In this document: positions 17,967-26,999 of the stretch, piece by piece
Numbering within the stretch: the first letter of the stretch is position 1
Layout: each line of letters begins with the position of its first letter
Source of the DNA: Streptomyces marispadix
Lineage (GTDB): Bacteria > Actinomycetota > Actinomycetes > Streptomycetales > Streptomycetaceae
Reading direction: 5' to 3'
Assembly (NCBI RefSeq): GCF_022524345.1
Contig: NZ_JAKWJU010000002.1
Span: forward strand, 434,001-498,000
Length of the DNA: 64,000 nucleotides
Position numbers and translations under genes: made by a program
Notes under the pieces: generated by a model
What the model was told of the DNA's origin: nothing
Seen by the model: the letters and a program-made list of their open reading frames with translations, nothing else
Database searches by the model: none

Positions 17967-19385
17967 TCAGACTCGGACACCGGACAGCAGGAAAACGACA
18001 GCTCGTTCACTTTCCACCCACTCCGTGGTGTCCAGCTCCACGGACTGGAGCAGGGCGCATTCGACTTCGTAACCGCCCTCTGCGAGCGCCCTTCCGAGGG
18101 CCTCCGCCTCGTCCCGGGTGGCGGCGTGAGTGACGATACGGCCCGGACGCCGGTCGGCCACCGCCGTGACGGTGGGTACGCCTCCGCCGCCCACCCGCAC
18201 CACGTCCGGCTCCGGCAGATCCTCGAGGACTTGGGGCGCCGCGCCGTGCACGGTCTCGATCTGCACGCCGAACCGCCGTGCCGCGGCGTCCGTACTAGCA
18301 CAGGCCGACGGGTCCCGGTCCACGGCGATGACCGCGGCGCCGAAACGCGCGGCCTCGACGGCGACGGCACCGCTGCCCGCGCCGATGTCCCATACGAGAT
18401 CGCCGATACGCGGGCCGAGCCGGGCGAGTTGGCAGGCGCGAAGCTGACGCGATTCGCTCGCACGCGCCGGGGCGTGCGCCGCGCCGTGCGCGGGGGCTCC
18501 GGTGTCGTAACCGGGCGCACCCGGCGCGCCCGCCATCGCAGGTCCGGCCGTAGTGCCGAAGCCGCGGGCCGGGCCGCCGAGGCCGGAGCCGCCCGTCCCA
18601 CCGGCCGCACGGTCCGGGTAGTCGGAGAGCGGAAGGGCCCAACCCCTCACGGCGGGCGGGTAGTCGGGACCGTGCGCCGCGAGCCAGCCGCCCCCCGGGC
18701 CGCCGTGCGCGGACGAAGGCCCAGGTGCCGTACCGCGTCCGGCGCCCGGCGTGAGCCCGGGCTGCGGAGCGGCGGGCCCCGTCGAACCGCCCGCCACGAT
18801 CACCACGTTGGGGTCGCGCCAGGTGTGGTCGGCGACCTTGTCGGAGGTGAGCACGGTGACTTCCTCGTGCGCCGTGCCCAGCGCCTCGCATATCACGAAC
18901 GTACGGTGCACCGAGCCAAGAAGCAGCGCGAGTTCGGCGGGGCCGGCGCCCGGGGACGTGAGCACGCCGACCTTGGTGTGGGCGCGGCAGACGTTGACGG
19001 CGTGGCGCAGCGTACGGGAGTTGGCCACCACGAGCTGCGCGTCGTCCCACGGCATGCCCGCACGGGCGAAGGCGGCGGCCATCGCGGAGACGGCGGGAAC
19101 GACCTCCACCTCCAGGCCGTGTTCCGGCGCGCGGAGCGTACGCACGACGCCGAAGAAGCCCGGGTCGCCGTCGGCGAAGACGACGGCGGTGCCGCGGTGG
19201 CGGGCGATGTTCCGCGCGGCGAGCGAGACGCTGCCGAGCTTGATCTGCTCTGCGCGCGGCGGCACTTCGGGAAGCTGGAGATGGTGCGCGGCTCCGGCGA
19301 CGAGCGTGGCCGCACCGAGGGCGGAGCGGGCGGCGCCTGACAGAGGCGAACCGTCCCACCCGATCACGGTGACGCGGTCGGCCAT
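17967..19385 (-). CDS. cobL: Precorrin-6Y C5,15-methyltransferase/decarboxylase (CbiE-CbiT fusion)
   Basis: A 472-residue fusion. Residues 1-205 are the CbiE tetrapyrrole methylase (VTVIGWDGSPLS, FADGDPGFFG, VPAVSAMAAAFARAGMPWDD). Residues ~340-472 are CbiT (VWDIGAGSGAVAVEAARF, AVDRDPSAC, PDVVRVGGGG). Together they methylate C5 and C15 of the corrin precursor and decarboxylate it. Between them lies a Gly/Pro/Ala-rich insert of about 120 residues not expected in standard CobL. The gene lies upstream of the BluB-CobT fusion on the same strand, 255 bases away, consistent with a cobalamin gene group. Confidence 0.92.
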   Translation of the reverse strand: MADRVTVIGWDGSPLSGAARSALGAATLVAGAAHHLQLPEVPPRAEQIKLGSVSLAARNIARHRGTAVVFADGDPGFFGVVRTLRAPEHGLEVEVVPAVSAMAAAFARAGMPWDDAQLVVANSRTLRHAVNVCRAHTKVGVLTSPGAGPAELALLLGSVHRTFVICEALGTAHEEVTVLTSDKVADHTWRDPNVVIVAGGSTGPAAPQPGLTPGAGRGTAPGPSSAHGGPGGGWLAAHGPDYPPAVRGWALPLSDYPDRAAGGTGGSGLGGPARGFGTTAGPAMAGAPGAPGYDTGAPAHGAAHAPARASESRQLRACQLARLGPRIGDLVWDIGAGSGAVAVEAARFGAAVIAVDRDPSACASTDAAARRFGVQIETVHGAAPQVLEDLPEPDVVRVGGGGVPTVTAVADRRPGRIVTHAATRDEAEALGRALAEGGYEVECALLQSVELDTTEWVESERAVVFLLSGVRV

Positions 19386-19871
19386 GGGTGCGTCTCCTGG
19401 GCTCGTCTGGTGCTCACGGTGCTCGTCGCAGGTCGGGGGTCATCGAGCCTACCCCCGTGCGGACCGGGACCGGAGGCCGGGTGCGGACGGTTCCGTACAT
19501 GCGGGCCTACAGGCGGATTCGCACCGGGGACCTACGTCGTTCACAAGACCGCCACACCATCGGGCGAGCGCGTGGGAGCAGGCAGACGTGCGCGTTTCCG
19601 GGCGGGGCCGACTCCGCGCGAGGGCGCCGACTGCGATGGCGGCGGAGGCGATTGCGATGCGGGCGGCCTCGACGATGGCGGCGCGGCGGCGGGGCGGCGC
19701 GGTGGCGGGGCGGCGGTGCTCAACTGCGAGCGCGGCACAAGGACTTGGCGCTTCGCCGATTTGGCGACTCGGCAGCACGGCACTGGACCGGCGACGGGCA
19801 CGGCCGTGCCCCCGCCTCGGCGGGAGGTGTGAACTCGCCCTCGGCAGGGCGCGGATGAACGGACGCGTCCG
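19386..19871. other. Intergenic region between the GNAT gene and cbiET
   Basis: About 485 bases, very GC-rich, with simple GGCGGC runs near 19640-19720. Several frames stay open by chance, but none has a ribosome site, sensible composition or family resemblance. No RNA gene or riboswitch was recognised. Confidence 0.5.
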
Positions 19872-20522
19872 CTAGCGCGGCGAGTGGAGCCACTCCGGAT
19901 AGGGCGCGTAGCCGCCCGTGTCCGCGAGCTGTTCCGGGATGCCGTCGAGGTCTTCGGGCAGCAGGCTCCACACCAGCAGATCGGTGCGGATCTCCGCCCA
20001 GCCGCCGTCCTCGGTGCGGGTGCGCGCTATCCAGGCGTTGCGCAGCACGCCCTCGCTGATGCAGCCGAGCTTCTGCGCGACCTGCTGCGCAGCGGTGTTG
20101 TCGGCCGCCGTGTGAAGCTCCATGCGTTCGAACTTCTGGTCCTGGAACAGCCATTGGGCCACGGCCAGCACCGACTCCGAGGCGTAGCCCTCTCCGCGCG
20201 CCCAGGGGGCGACGACGTAGCCGACCTCGGTGCCGAGGATGCGCCAGTCGGTGTGTTCGAGCTGTACGAGGCCGACGAGGCGCTGGGTGAGGAACTCGGT
20301 GACGGCGAACGCGATGCCCTCCCCCTCGGTCCGCATCGCGGGGGCCCGCCGGAGGATGAACTCCCGTGCGTCGGCCTCGCGATAGGGCACCGGCACGGTC
20401 GTCCACGCGGCCACGAGCTCGTCGCGCATCATCTCGGTGAGCGACTGCACATCCGCTTCCTCGAACGGGCGCAGCACGAGACGGTCCGTGCTGATCGAGA
20501 CGTCCGGAAAGATCGAAGTCAT
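19872..20522 (-). CDS. GNAT N-acetyltransferase (RimJ/RimL type)
   Basis: A 216-residue acetyltransferase with the RimJ-like opening ISTDRLVLRPFEEADV and the acetyl-CoA-binding segment YVVAPWARGEGYASESVLAV. Its later AADNTAAQQVAQKLGCISEGVLRN is also typical of this group, which acetylates protein N-termini, amino acids or small amines. The ATG at 20522 has GGAGCGG in front. The frame is open further upstream to 20879, but that extension is Arg/Gly-rich and unlike the family. Substrate unknown. Confidence 0.88.
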   Translation of the reverse strand: MTSIFPDVSISTDRLVLRPFEEADVQSLTEMMRDELVAAWTTVPVPYREADAREFILRRAPAMRTEGEGIAFAVTEFLTQRLVGLVQLEHTDWRILGTEVGYVVAPWARGEGYASESVLAVAQWLFQDQKFERMELHTAADNTAAQQVAQKLGCISEGVLRNAWIARTRTEDGGWAEIRTDLLVWSLLPEDLDGIPEQLADTGGYAPYPEWLHSPR

Positions 20523-20849
20523 GCGCCGCTCCATACGGATCGAGGGGCTGGGGTGTCGCTCCCCAGAAGACCACCGCGGGGTCTGCCGGCCGTTCTGGGA
20601 GGACCGCCGGCGGGGGTCCTGGGTGCACCAGACGTTTGCCGCAGTGCACAGCATGCAGCATCGGAGGCCGTGCGCGCAGCGCCGAGAGCCCCTTCGCAGG
20701 CTGGACGGCGCACGGTAAACCGACTTGTCGATACGGGGACCTCCGGCAGGGCGCGCGCCGTCGCCTGCCCCAGGTGCCCGTCGCGGAGTGCCGTCCTCCG
20801 CCGGGCCCCCGCGCGGTGCCCCTGCCGCCGCACCCCTGGCGGCCCCTTC
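20523..20849. other. Divergent intergenic region
   Basis: About 330 bases between the GNAT gene (minus) and the small membrane gene pair (plus). It should contain both promoters; only the plus-strand -10 at 20850 is recognisable. Confidence 0.5.
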
Positions 20850-20855
20850 TAGACT
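20850..20855 (+). promoter_or_regulatory. -10 element (TAGACT) for a leaderless transcript
   Basis: TAGACT is followed by 7 bp and the GTG start at 20863, the same spacing as before pabB. There is no ribosome site before that GTG, which fits leaderless translation. Confidence 0.5.
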
Positions 20856-20862
20856 TCGCCGC

Positions 20863-21234
20863 GTGTTCACCCCGCTCACCGTCGTCCTCGCAGTCGCGGC
20901 GCTCGCGCTCGCCGCCTGGTGCGGCTGGGCGGCCTACCGCGATCAGCCCACCAAGGACTGGCACTTCATCGGCATGGCCGTCGTCGCCGTGCTCGCGCTC
21001 GCCCAGCTCGTCGTCGGAATCGTGCGGTTGGCCACCGGCGGCGAGCCCGCCGAGGGCACGGTCGTCTTCGTCGCGTATCTGGCGGCCGTCACGGCCTGCG
21101 TGCCGGTGGTCGGCCTGATCTCCCTCACGGAACGCACCAAGTGGGGCTCGCTGACCGTCGCCGCGGGCGCGCTCGTGCTGGCCGTGCTCCAGGCACGCCT
21201 GCACGAGATCTGGGGAGGCGGGCATGGCGCCTGA
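20863..21234 (+). CDS. Small integral membrane protein, first of a pair
   Basis: A 123-residue protein with three or four hydrophobic helices (about residues 2-22, 37-57, 70-85 and 95-115). It begins VFTPLTVVLAVAALALAAWCGWAAYRD. The GTG start fits the TAGACT promoter 7 bases upstream. The second membrane gene overlaps its last 11 bases, so the two may form a complex. No recognised domain; function unknown. Confidence 0.78.
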   Translation: MFTPLTVVLAVAALALAAWCGWAAYRDQPTKDWHFIGMAVVAVLALAQLVVGIVRLATGGEPAEGTVVFVAYLAAVTACVPVVGLISLTERTKWGSLTVAAGALVLAVLQARLHEIWGGGHGA

Positions 21235-21701
21235 GACGCCGCCCCGAGGGCAGGACGCGGCTGGCGCGAAGGGCGAAGGAGGGCGCCGGCGGCGGCATCG
21301 GCGGAGGAGGCATCGGCAAGGGCCCCGGGACCCTGCTCGTCACGCTCTACGGCATCTTCACCGTCGGCGCCGCGTCCCGCTCGATCGTCCAGCTCACCAC
21401 CCGTTTCGACGAGGCGCCACTGGCCTATGTCCTCTCGGCCGTGGCCGCGCTCGTCTACGCGTTCATCACGCTGTCGCTCGTACGGGGCGGCGAGAAGGCA
21501 CGCAAGGCGGCCCTCGGCTGCTGCTGTGTCGAGCTGCTGGGCGTGCTGACGGTGGGCACATGGACGCTCGTGGAGCCGTCGGCGTTCCCCGACGCGACCG
21601 TGTGGTCGGACTACGGCATGGGCTATCTCTTCATCCCGGTGATCCTGCCGGTGACGGGGCTGCTGTGGCTGCGCCGCTCACGCGGCGCAGCCTCCCGCTG
21701 A
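21224..21701 (+). CDS. Small integral membrane protein, second of the pair, with a frameshift
   Basis: ATG at 21224 has a strong ribosome site (GGGGAGG) and overlaps the preceding gene by 11 bases. Its frame, however, turns into an Arg/His run after about 13 codons. The coherent protein (GGGIGKGPGTLLVTLYGIFTV, then four hydrophobic segments to 21701) is in the next frame, which has no ATG, GTG or TTG start nearby. Skipping one base near 21256-21264 joins the two into a 158-residue protein starting MAPETPPRG. This is either a real 1-bp insertion or a sequencing error. It is the second such case in the window after cobA. Function unknown. Confidence 0.7.
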
Positions 21702-21805
21702 GCGCCCTCCGGTCCGGCCGCCTCTCAACTGCCGTGCGGCGCAAGCTTGCACGGGACGCCGTCGATCCGTGCCGGGTCGTCCATCGGTCCGTGCCCGGAT
21801 GCGTG

Positions 21806-21870
21806 TACCGGTCCAGGGCGTTCAGGTCCAGGGCGTAGGTCCAAGGCGTACAGGTACAGGGTGTGCCGGT
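21806..21870. repeat. Imperfect ~15-bp tandem repeats
   Basis: Four to five copies of a degenerate unit around (TAC)AGGTCCAGGGCG lie in the gap between the convergent membrane-protein and GNAT genes. They are too irregular to act as a terminator; no function is visible. Confidence 0.5.
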
Positions 21871-21884
21871 CCCCGGCGGGACCG

Positions 21885-22430
21885 TCAGGCGCTCGCGCCG
21901 ACCGCCGCCGAACCGGCAGACCCGGCGACCCCGGAGGCACCCCCGGCCTTTCCCCCGACGTCCTTCGTCATCGACGTCAGCGTCACCTTCCGGTCCTTCT
22001 CCGTACTGCCGGACGCGATGTAGCCGTACTTGCGGTACAGCCGCAGATTGCCCTCGCTGCGATGCCCGGTGACGAGCTGGTACCGCTTGGCGTGCCGCTC
22101 CGCGGCGAGCCTGTCCTCGATGGCGGCCAGCAGCCTGCCCCCCAGCCCGTGCCGCTGGAGGCGCGGGTGTACGCAGAGCCTGTCGATGCGTGCCGTGCCG
22201 TCGGCGTCGACCGAGCCCCGTACGGAGCCCACGACCTCGTCGCCGAGCCGGGCCACCATCACGCAGCCCGAGGCCATCTCGGCACGCAGTCCGTCCAGGG
22301 TCTGGGTGAGGGGCGCGATGGCGTAGTCGCCGTAGGCCTCCGCCTCGCTCTGGAAGCACAGGTACTGGAGCTTGAGGATTTGCTCGGCGTCTCCATCGAC
22401 CGCCGCAGAGATGGTCACGCTCATACCCAT
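21885..22430 (-). CDS. GNAT N-acetyltransferase
   Basis: A 181-residue acetyltransferase. The central motif RLCVHPRLQRHGLGGRLLAAIEDRLAA is the acetyl-CoA pyrophosphate-binding loop (R/Q-x2-G-x-G/A), followed by NLRLYRKYGYI. The C-terminus is a Gly/Ala/Ser-rich tail. Of two close ATGs I chose 22430 because GGGGAGG lies 9 bases before it; the second, at 22424, is also possible. The frame is open to 22643, but that part is unlike the family. Substrate unknown. Confidence 0.87.
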   Translation of the reverse strand: MGMSVTISAAVDGDAEQILKLQYLCFQSEAEAYGDYAIAPLTQTLDGLRAEMASGCVMVARLGDEVVGSVRGSVDADGTARIDRLCVHPRLQRHGLGGRLLAAIEDRLAAERHAKRYQLVTGHRSEGNLRLYRKYGYIASGSTEKDRKVTLTSMTKDVGGKAGGASGVAGSAGSAAVGASA

Positions 22431-22545
22431 GTGCGCCTGCCTCCCCTTTGTCATGGTGCGTCCGGGCACGTGTGTACGAGGGTGAGCCGTGTCCGGACCG
22501 TCTGCCCTGGTGACGCCGATTGCTTCCCGCAGCATTCCCCCAAGT

Positions 22546-23238
22546 TCACGGGACGCAATCCGGCAGTCCGAGCATTCTGCGCAGGCAACCCAGACATCGG
22601 GAACGAACCGGGCCCACGCTCCCCTGTGACATTCCCAACTCATCTGCGATCTCGGGGTAGGTGAGGTCCCTGCCGGAGAACAGCGCCCGCATCAGCGACG
22701 GGCAGCGGCCGGGAAGCCGGGAGAGCGCCGCGTCGAGAAGTCTGCGCTGCTCAGCGGCGAGAACGCTGCTCTCGGCGGCGGGGGCGCCCACGGGCCCGCC
22801 GTGCGGCAGCGTCGTCTCGCGGCTGCTGCGCCGCCGTGCCCTTCGCGCCTCCGCTCTCACGGCGGCACGCAGCCAGCGTGCGGAAGAGATCCCCGGGACG
22901 CCGCCGGACGCCCGCGCCCCGGCCTCGAACCAGCGCAGCCATACGGCCTGTTGCAGCTCCTCCGCCTCCTCGCCCGCGGCTGCCGCCTCCGCGGCGCACT
23001 CCGCCGCGACGAGGCGGCGCAGCGGAACGGGCGGCAGTGGCAACTCGGGCGGGGACTCCGAGGACCAGGACGCATCGGCCGTCGAGGCGGCGTCCGCGTC
23101 GGCGTCCGCCTCCCCGGCGCTGCCCGGTTCCGCCGTACGGGCTCGTACGGGAACGACGTGTACGGATGCGGCTCGTACGGGCCCGGTCACGGGACGGCCC
23201 GACGCCGCGGCGCGGATGTGTGCGGAACGGAGGTCCAT
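22546..23238 (-). CDS. Sigma-70 region 4-like protein (ECF-type sigma factor relative)
   Basis: A 230-residue protein. The C-terminal LTYPEIADELGMSQGSVGPVRSRCLGCLRRM is a sigma region 4.2 helix-turn-helix that would contact a -35 element. The middle (LQQAVWLRWFEAGARA, ISSARWLRAAVRAEARR) resembles a weak region 2. About 75 Ala/Glu/Pro-rich residues precede it. The ATG at 23238 has no clear ribosome site and a GTG 42 bases upstream is possible, so the N-terminus is uncertain. No anti-sigma gene is adjacent. It may be a specialised sigma factor or a region 4-only regulator. Confidence 0.8.
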   Translation of the reverse strand: MDLRSAHIRAAASGRPVTGPVRAASVHVVPVRARTAEPGSAGEADADADAASTADASWSSESPPELPLPPVPLRRLVAAECAAEAAAAGEEAEELQQAVWLRWFEAGARASGGVPGISSARWLRAAVRAEARRARRRSSRETTLPHGGPVGAPAAESSVLAAEQRRLLDAALSRLPGRCPSLMRALFSGRDLTYPEIADELGMSQGSVGPVRSRCLGCLRRMLGLPDCVP

Positions 23239-23279
23239 GCCGTGCGCAACGCCCCGTGCACGAGCGCCGGTTGACACAA

Positions 23280-23312
23280 GGCGGCGACGCCACCCCTGCG
23301 GGTGACGCCGCC
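23280..23312. terminator. Hairpin after the glycerophosphodiesterase gene
   Basis: GGCGGCG (23280-23286) pairs with CGCCGCC (23306-23312), with an inner CACCC/GGGTG stem and loop CTGC. It lies about 70 bases past the glycerophosphodiesterase stop and upstream of the sigma-like gene. Confidence 0.6.
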
Positions 23313-23379
23313 GCCGTGCGCGCTGACGCGGTGCCGCGCTGCCTCCCCGCCCCACCTCGTGGAAGGCGGACCGGCACGC

Positions 23380-24537
23380 TCAGCCCGCGCGGAAGTCCTC
23401 CGCCGCGAGCAGCCCGGTGTCGCAGTTGTCGGTGAAGATGCCGTCGATCCCCGTGCTGAAGTACGCCTTGAAGGCGCCGAAGGCGTCACCGTAGGCGTTG
23501 GCGTCCTGGCCCTTGCGGAACTCGGTGGGCAGGAAGGTGTTCTCGTTCCGCATCGTGTACGGGTGCAGGATCAGGCCCTGCGCATGTGCGTCGCGCACCA
23601 GCGTGGTCGGTTCGCCGAGGCTGCCGTCGGGCTTCTTCGGGATGACGAGGTCCACGAGCGGCCCGATGCCTTCGGCGAACCGCGCCATCCACTTCAGCCC
23701 CTCCGGCTTCACCAGGTCCGCCACGGTGCGCGGATCGCCCGCCTCGACGAAGTCCCAGGGCCGGGAGGAGGCCGCGTCCAGCAGGCACACTCCGGGGCAG
23801 TCGACGAGCTTGTCCAGCTTCTGGATGCTGCTGGGTTCGAAGGACTGCACGAAGTTCGGCGAGTCCGCGCGGTCCCGCCCGTACTTGCGCAGCAGCTTCG
23901 CCAGCCGGGGCTCCAGCTCCAGTCCGAGCTTGCGGAAGTAGGTGGGGTGCTTGGTCTCGATGTGCAGCCAGACGGGCCGGCCGCGCCGGTCGCCCTGCTT
24001 CTGCGCCCACTTGAGCACGTCCTCGAAGAGCGGTACCTCCCAGCGGCCGTCGTAGAGGGTGTTGCGCTGACGGTTCTGCGGGATGCGCTCCTTGGCGCGC
24101 AGCGTGCGCAGCTCGGCGAGGGTGAAGTCCTCGGTGAACCAGCCCGTCAGGTCCTTCCCGTCGACCTTCTTGGTCGTCTTGCGCCCGGCGAACTCGGGGT
24201 GGTCGGCGACGTTCGTCGTGGCCGTGATGTCGTTCTCGTGACGGCAGACGAGGTGGCCGTCCTTGGTGGGCACGAGGTCCTGCTCGATGACGTCCGCGCC
24301 CATGCGGAAGGCGAGTTCGTACGAGCCGAAGGTGTGCTCGGGGCGGTACCCGCTGGCACCGCGGTGAGCGATGACGGCAGGCATGGGGAGCCCTCCGCCG
24401 TGCCGGTCCTTCCCGCGTCCCCCGCTCCTGTCCTCCGCGAGTGCGCTCCCGCCCGTGCCGACCGTGGCTGCGCCCGCGGCGCCCAGTACGGCCGCTCCGA
24501 GCACGAGTCTCCGACCCGGCTGCTGCTCCTGTCCCAT
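23380..24537 (-). CDS. Secreted glycerophosphodiester phosphodiesterase
   Basis: A 385-residue GDPD-family protein that splits glycerophosphodiesters into glycerol-3-phosphate and an alcohol. It has an N-terminal Tat-like signal (GRRLVLGAAVLGAAGAA), a TIM-barrel start VIAHRGASGYRPEHT with the general acid/base His, and EQDLVPTKDGHLVC with the metal-binding acidic residues. LHIETKHP and SFEPSSIQKL are also family motifs. It is probably exported folded, to scavenge phosphate from phospholipid head groups or teichoic acids. An acyltransferase of phospholipid synthesis lies divergently next door. Confidence 0.93.
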   Translation of the reverse strand: MGQEQQPGRRLVLGAAVLGAAGAATVGTGGSALAEDRSGGRGKDRHGGGLPMPAVIAHRGASGYRPEHTFGSYELAFRMGADVIEQDLVPTKDGHLVCRHENDITATTNVADHPEFAGRKTTKKVDGKDLTGWFTEDFTLAELRTLRAKERIPQNRQRNTLYDGRWEVPLFEDVLKWAQKQGDRRGRPVWLHIETKHPTYFRKLGLELEPRLAKLLRKYGRDRADSPNFVQSFEPSSIQKLDKLVDCPGVCLLDAASSRPWDFVEAGDPRTVADLVKPEGLKWMARFAEGIGPLVDLVIPKKPDGSLGEPTTLVRDAHAQGLILHPYTMRNENTFLPTEFRKGQDANAYGDAFGAFKAYFSTGIDGIFTDNCDTGLLAAEDFRAG

Positions 24538-24846
24538 GGGCTCTCCTCAGCTCGTGTCACATCTGTTGCGTACGCCCGAACTCGTAGGCCCCGGCGGACG
24601 ACTGGCTGATCGTAGGTCGGGCTTACGTACGGAAGGGAGGCTTGGGGCCGAACATGCGGGAAACACGTCCGTCATGACACTCCGGCACACTCGGGTACGG
24701 CATACGCACGGCGGCGATGGCACCTCGTCCGGTACCGAGAGCCGGTCCGACGCCGCGTCGACCCTGGTGTGCGCGCCGCCGTCGGCGGCAAGTATCGTCC
24801 TCACCTGCGCAGGTATGCGCGCCAACGTCACCGGCCGGAGGAACCG
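24538..24846. other. Divergent promoter region of the glycerophosphodiesterase and acyltransferase genes
   Basis: About 310 bases with no gene. The -10-like TATCGT near 24793 could serve the acyltransferase; nothing else is clear. Confidence 0.4.
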
Positions 24847-25527
24847 TTGTCCCGTTTCCGTCTGATCAAGGCAGTGCTCGGCCCGCTTCTGCGGGTGCTG
24901 TTGCGCCCGCAGGTGGAAGGGGCGGAGCGAATTCCCGGTTCCGGTCCGGTGATTCTGGCCGGCAACCACCTCACCTTCATCGACTCGATGGTCCTCCCGC
25001 TGGTGACCGACCGTCAGGTGTTCTTCATCGGCAAGGACGAGTACGTCAAGGGCCGTAGCCTCAAGGGGCGGTTGATGGCGTGGTTCTTCACGGGCGTCGG
25101 CATGATCCCCGTCGACCGCGACGGCGGACGCGGAGGCGTCGCGGCGCTGATGACGGGCCGTCGCGTGCTGGAGGAGGGCCGGATCTTCGGCATCTACCCC
25201 GAGGGCACCCGCTCCCCCGACGGCCGTCTCTACCGGGGCCGCACGGGCATCGCCCGTCTCGCGCTGATGACCGGCGCGCCCGTGGTGCCGTTCGCGATGA
25301 TCGGTACGGACGCGATCCAGCCCGGCGGCAAGGGCCTGCCGCGTCCGGCACCGGGGCGCCGTATCGCGGTGCGCTTCGGCGAGCCCCTCGACTTCAGCCG
25401 CTACGAGGGCATGGACCGCGACCGCTATGTGCTGCGGGCCGTGACGGACGAGGTGATGAGCGAGGTCATGCGCCTGTCCGGCCAGGAGTACGTGGACGTC
25501 TACGCGACGAAGGCGAAGGCGGCCTGA
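24847..25527 (+). CDS. 1-acyl-sn-glycerol-3-phosphate acyltransferase (PlsC family)
   Basis: A 226-residue PlsC-family enzyme, expected to acylate lysophosphatidate at the membrane. Motif I NHLTFID (His41, Asp46) and motif III EGTRSPDG are intact, and VVPFAMIGTDAIQPGG matches motif IV. I chose TTG at 24847 because GGAGG sits 5 bases before it and homologues begin (M)SRFRLIKAV. The frame is open a further 78 bases upstream without support. It is followed by a YihY-type membrane protein gene 173 bases downstream. Confidence 0.9.
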   Translation: MSRFRLIKAVLGPLLRVLLRPQVEGAERIPGSGPVILAGNHLTFIDSMVLPLVTDRQVFFIGKDEYVKGRSLKGRLMAWFFTGVGMIPVDRDGGRGGVAALMTGRRVLEEGRIFGIYPEGTRSPDGRLYRGRTGIARLALMTGAPVVPFAMIGTDAIQPGGKGLPRPAPGRRIAVRFGEPLDFSRYEGMDRDRYVLRAVTDEVMSEVMRLSGQEYVDVYATKAKAA

Positions 25528-25700
25528 CCCGCCGACCCGTTCCTGCCGGTCCCGCATGCCGATCCCGCTCTCCGGGCCCGGCCGCTCCCGCTCCGGTCCG
25601 CCGATCCCGCCATGACGGGCGGCGGCCACTTCAAGGCCCCCGGCCGGGTGAAGTCCGTACGCCCCTGATTCGTCGGACTCACGGCGGCAACTCCGCCAGC

Positions 25701-26954
25701 ATGTCTGGTACCGAGAATCAAGGGCCCACGCCCGGCGACCCGGATCGCGAACCCGGAGGGTCCGAACCCACCGGCGGACGTGGCAGGCCCCAAAGCCCCG
25801 AGAGTCCCCAGAGCCCTCAGAGCCCTCAGAGCCCCGGCGGGCCCGGGAGACCGGGAAGACCCGTCGCAGGAACAGGCGGAACAGGAACAGGCGGCACAGG
25901 AGCAGGCGCAAGCCCAGGACAGGGGCCGGGCCCCGGCTCCGGGGCGGAGCGGACACCCGCGGCCAGCCCCACGGAGTTCGGAGGCCGTTCCTGGAAGTCC
26001 GTTCTGCGCCGCACGTTCAAGGAGTTCAAGGACGACGAGCTGTCCGACCGGGCGGCGGCACTGACCTACTACGCCGTACTGTCGATCTTCCCGGCGCTGC
26101 TCCTGCTCGTCTCCATCCTGGGAATCCTCGGCAAGGACACCATCGACAAACTCCTGTCCAACATCTCGAAGTTCGCGCCCGGCTCGGTGCGCGACATCCT
26201 CACCAACGCCGTGACCCAGCTCCAGGGAAGCACCAGCACCGGCAGCGTCCTGGCCGTGGTCGGCCTGCTGGGCGCGCTGTGGTCCGCGTCGAACTACATC
26301 GCGGCCTTCATCCGCACATCCAACGTCGTCTACGACGTTCCCGAGGGCCGCCCCGCCTGGAAGGTCACGCCGGTACGCGTCGGCCTGACGCTGCTGCTGA
26401 TGGTGATGCTCGCCGTCAGCACCGTGCTGGTCGTCTTCACCGGTCCCCTCGCGAAGAACGCGAGCGACGCACTCGGGCTCGGCAGTACGGCGCTCACCGT
26501 GTGGACCTACGCGAAGTGGCCGTTCCTGCTGCTGCTCGTGGCCCTGATGATCGCTGTGCTGTACTGGGGCGCGCCCAACGTCAAGGGCCGGGGGCTGCGC
26601 TGGGTGACTCCCGGCAGCGCGCTCGCGGTGCTGATCTGGCTGGCCGCCTCCGCGGGGTTCGCCGTGTACGTGGCCAACTTCGGCTCGTACAACAAGACTT
26701 ACGGCACCCTGGCGGGCGTCATCATCTTCCTGGTCTGGCTGTGGATCACCAACCTGGCCATCCTGCTGGGCCTGGAGTTCGACGCGGAGATGGCACGTCA
26801 GCGTGCCATCAGCGGCGGCCATCCCCGCCGGGAGGAGCCGTATGTGGCGCCGCGCGACACCCGTAAGTGGCCCGACGAAGGGGTGCGCCGGCCGAAGGGC
26901 GGACCGGAGGAAGGCGGTCCGGAAGAAGAGGGCGGCTCCCGCAAGGCCGCGTGA
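25701..26954 (+). CDS. YihY/BrkB-family membrane protein
   Basis: A 417-residue inner-membrane protein. The first ~90 residues are Gly/Pro/Gln/Ser-rich with SPQSPQSPQ-type repeats. Residues ~95-380 carry the YihY/BrkB core: FKEFKDDELSDRAAALTYYAVLSIFPALLLL, NYIAAFIRTSNVVYDV and the final GVIIFLVWLWITNLAILLGLEFDAEM, with six predicted helices. The old name 'ribonuclease BN' for this family is wrong. Its function is unsettled, with transport or envelope roles proposed. A strong hairpin follows at 27000. Confidence 0.92.
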   Translation: MSGTENQGPTPGDPDREPGGSEPTGGRGRPQSPESPQSPQSPQSPGGPGRPGRPVAGTGGTGTGGTGAGASPGQGPGPGSGAERTPAASPTEFGGRSWKSVLRRTFKEFKDDELSDRAAALTYYAVLSIFPALLLLVSILGILGKDTIDKLLSNISKFAPGSVRDILTNAVTQLQGSTSTGSVLAVVGLLGALWSASNYIAAFIRTSNVVYDVPEGRPAWKVTPVRVGLTLLLMVMLAVSTVLVVFTGPLAKNASDALGLGSTALTVWTYAKWPFLLLLVALMIAVLYWGAPNVKGRGLRWVTPGSALAVLIWLAASAGFAVYVANFGSYNKTYGTLAGVIIFLVWLWITNLAILLGLEFDAEMARQRAISGGHPRREEPYVAPRDTRKWPDEGVRRPKGGPEEGGPEEEGGSRKAA

Positions 26955-26999
26955 CGGCGACCGACCAGCCCGACGAACGGACAAACGAACCCGACAGAC

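Noticed and set aside
12631..19871. Cobalamin riboswitch near the cobalamin genes
   Set aside because: I looked for a B12-box-like GCCACTG element and the typical conserved core in the gaps at 12631-13073, 17712-17966 and 19386-19871 and did not see one; a covariance-model search would settle it.
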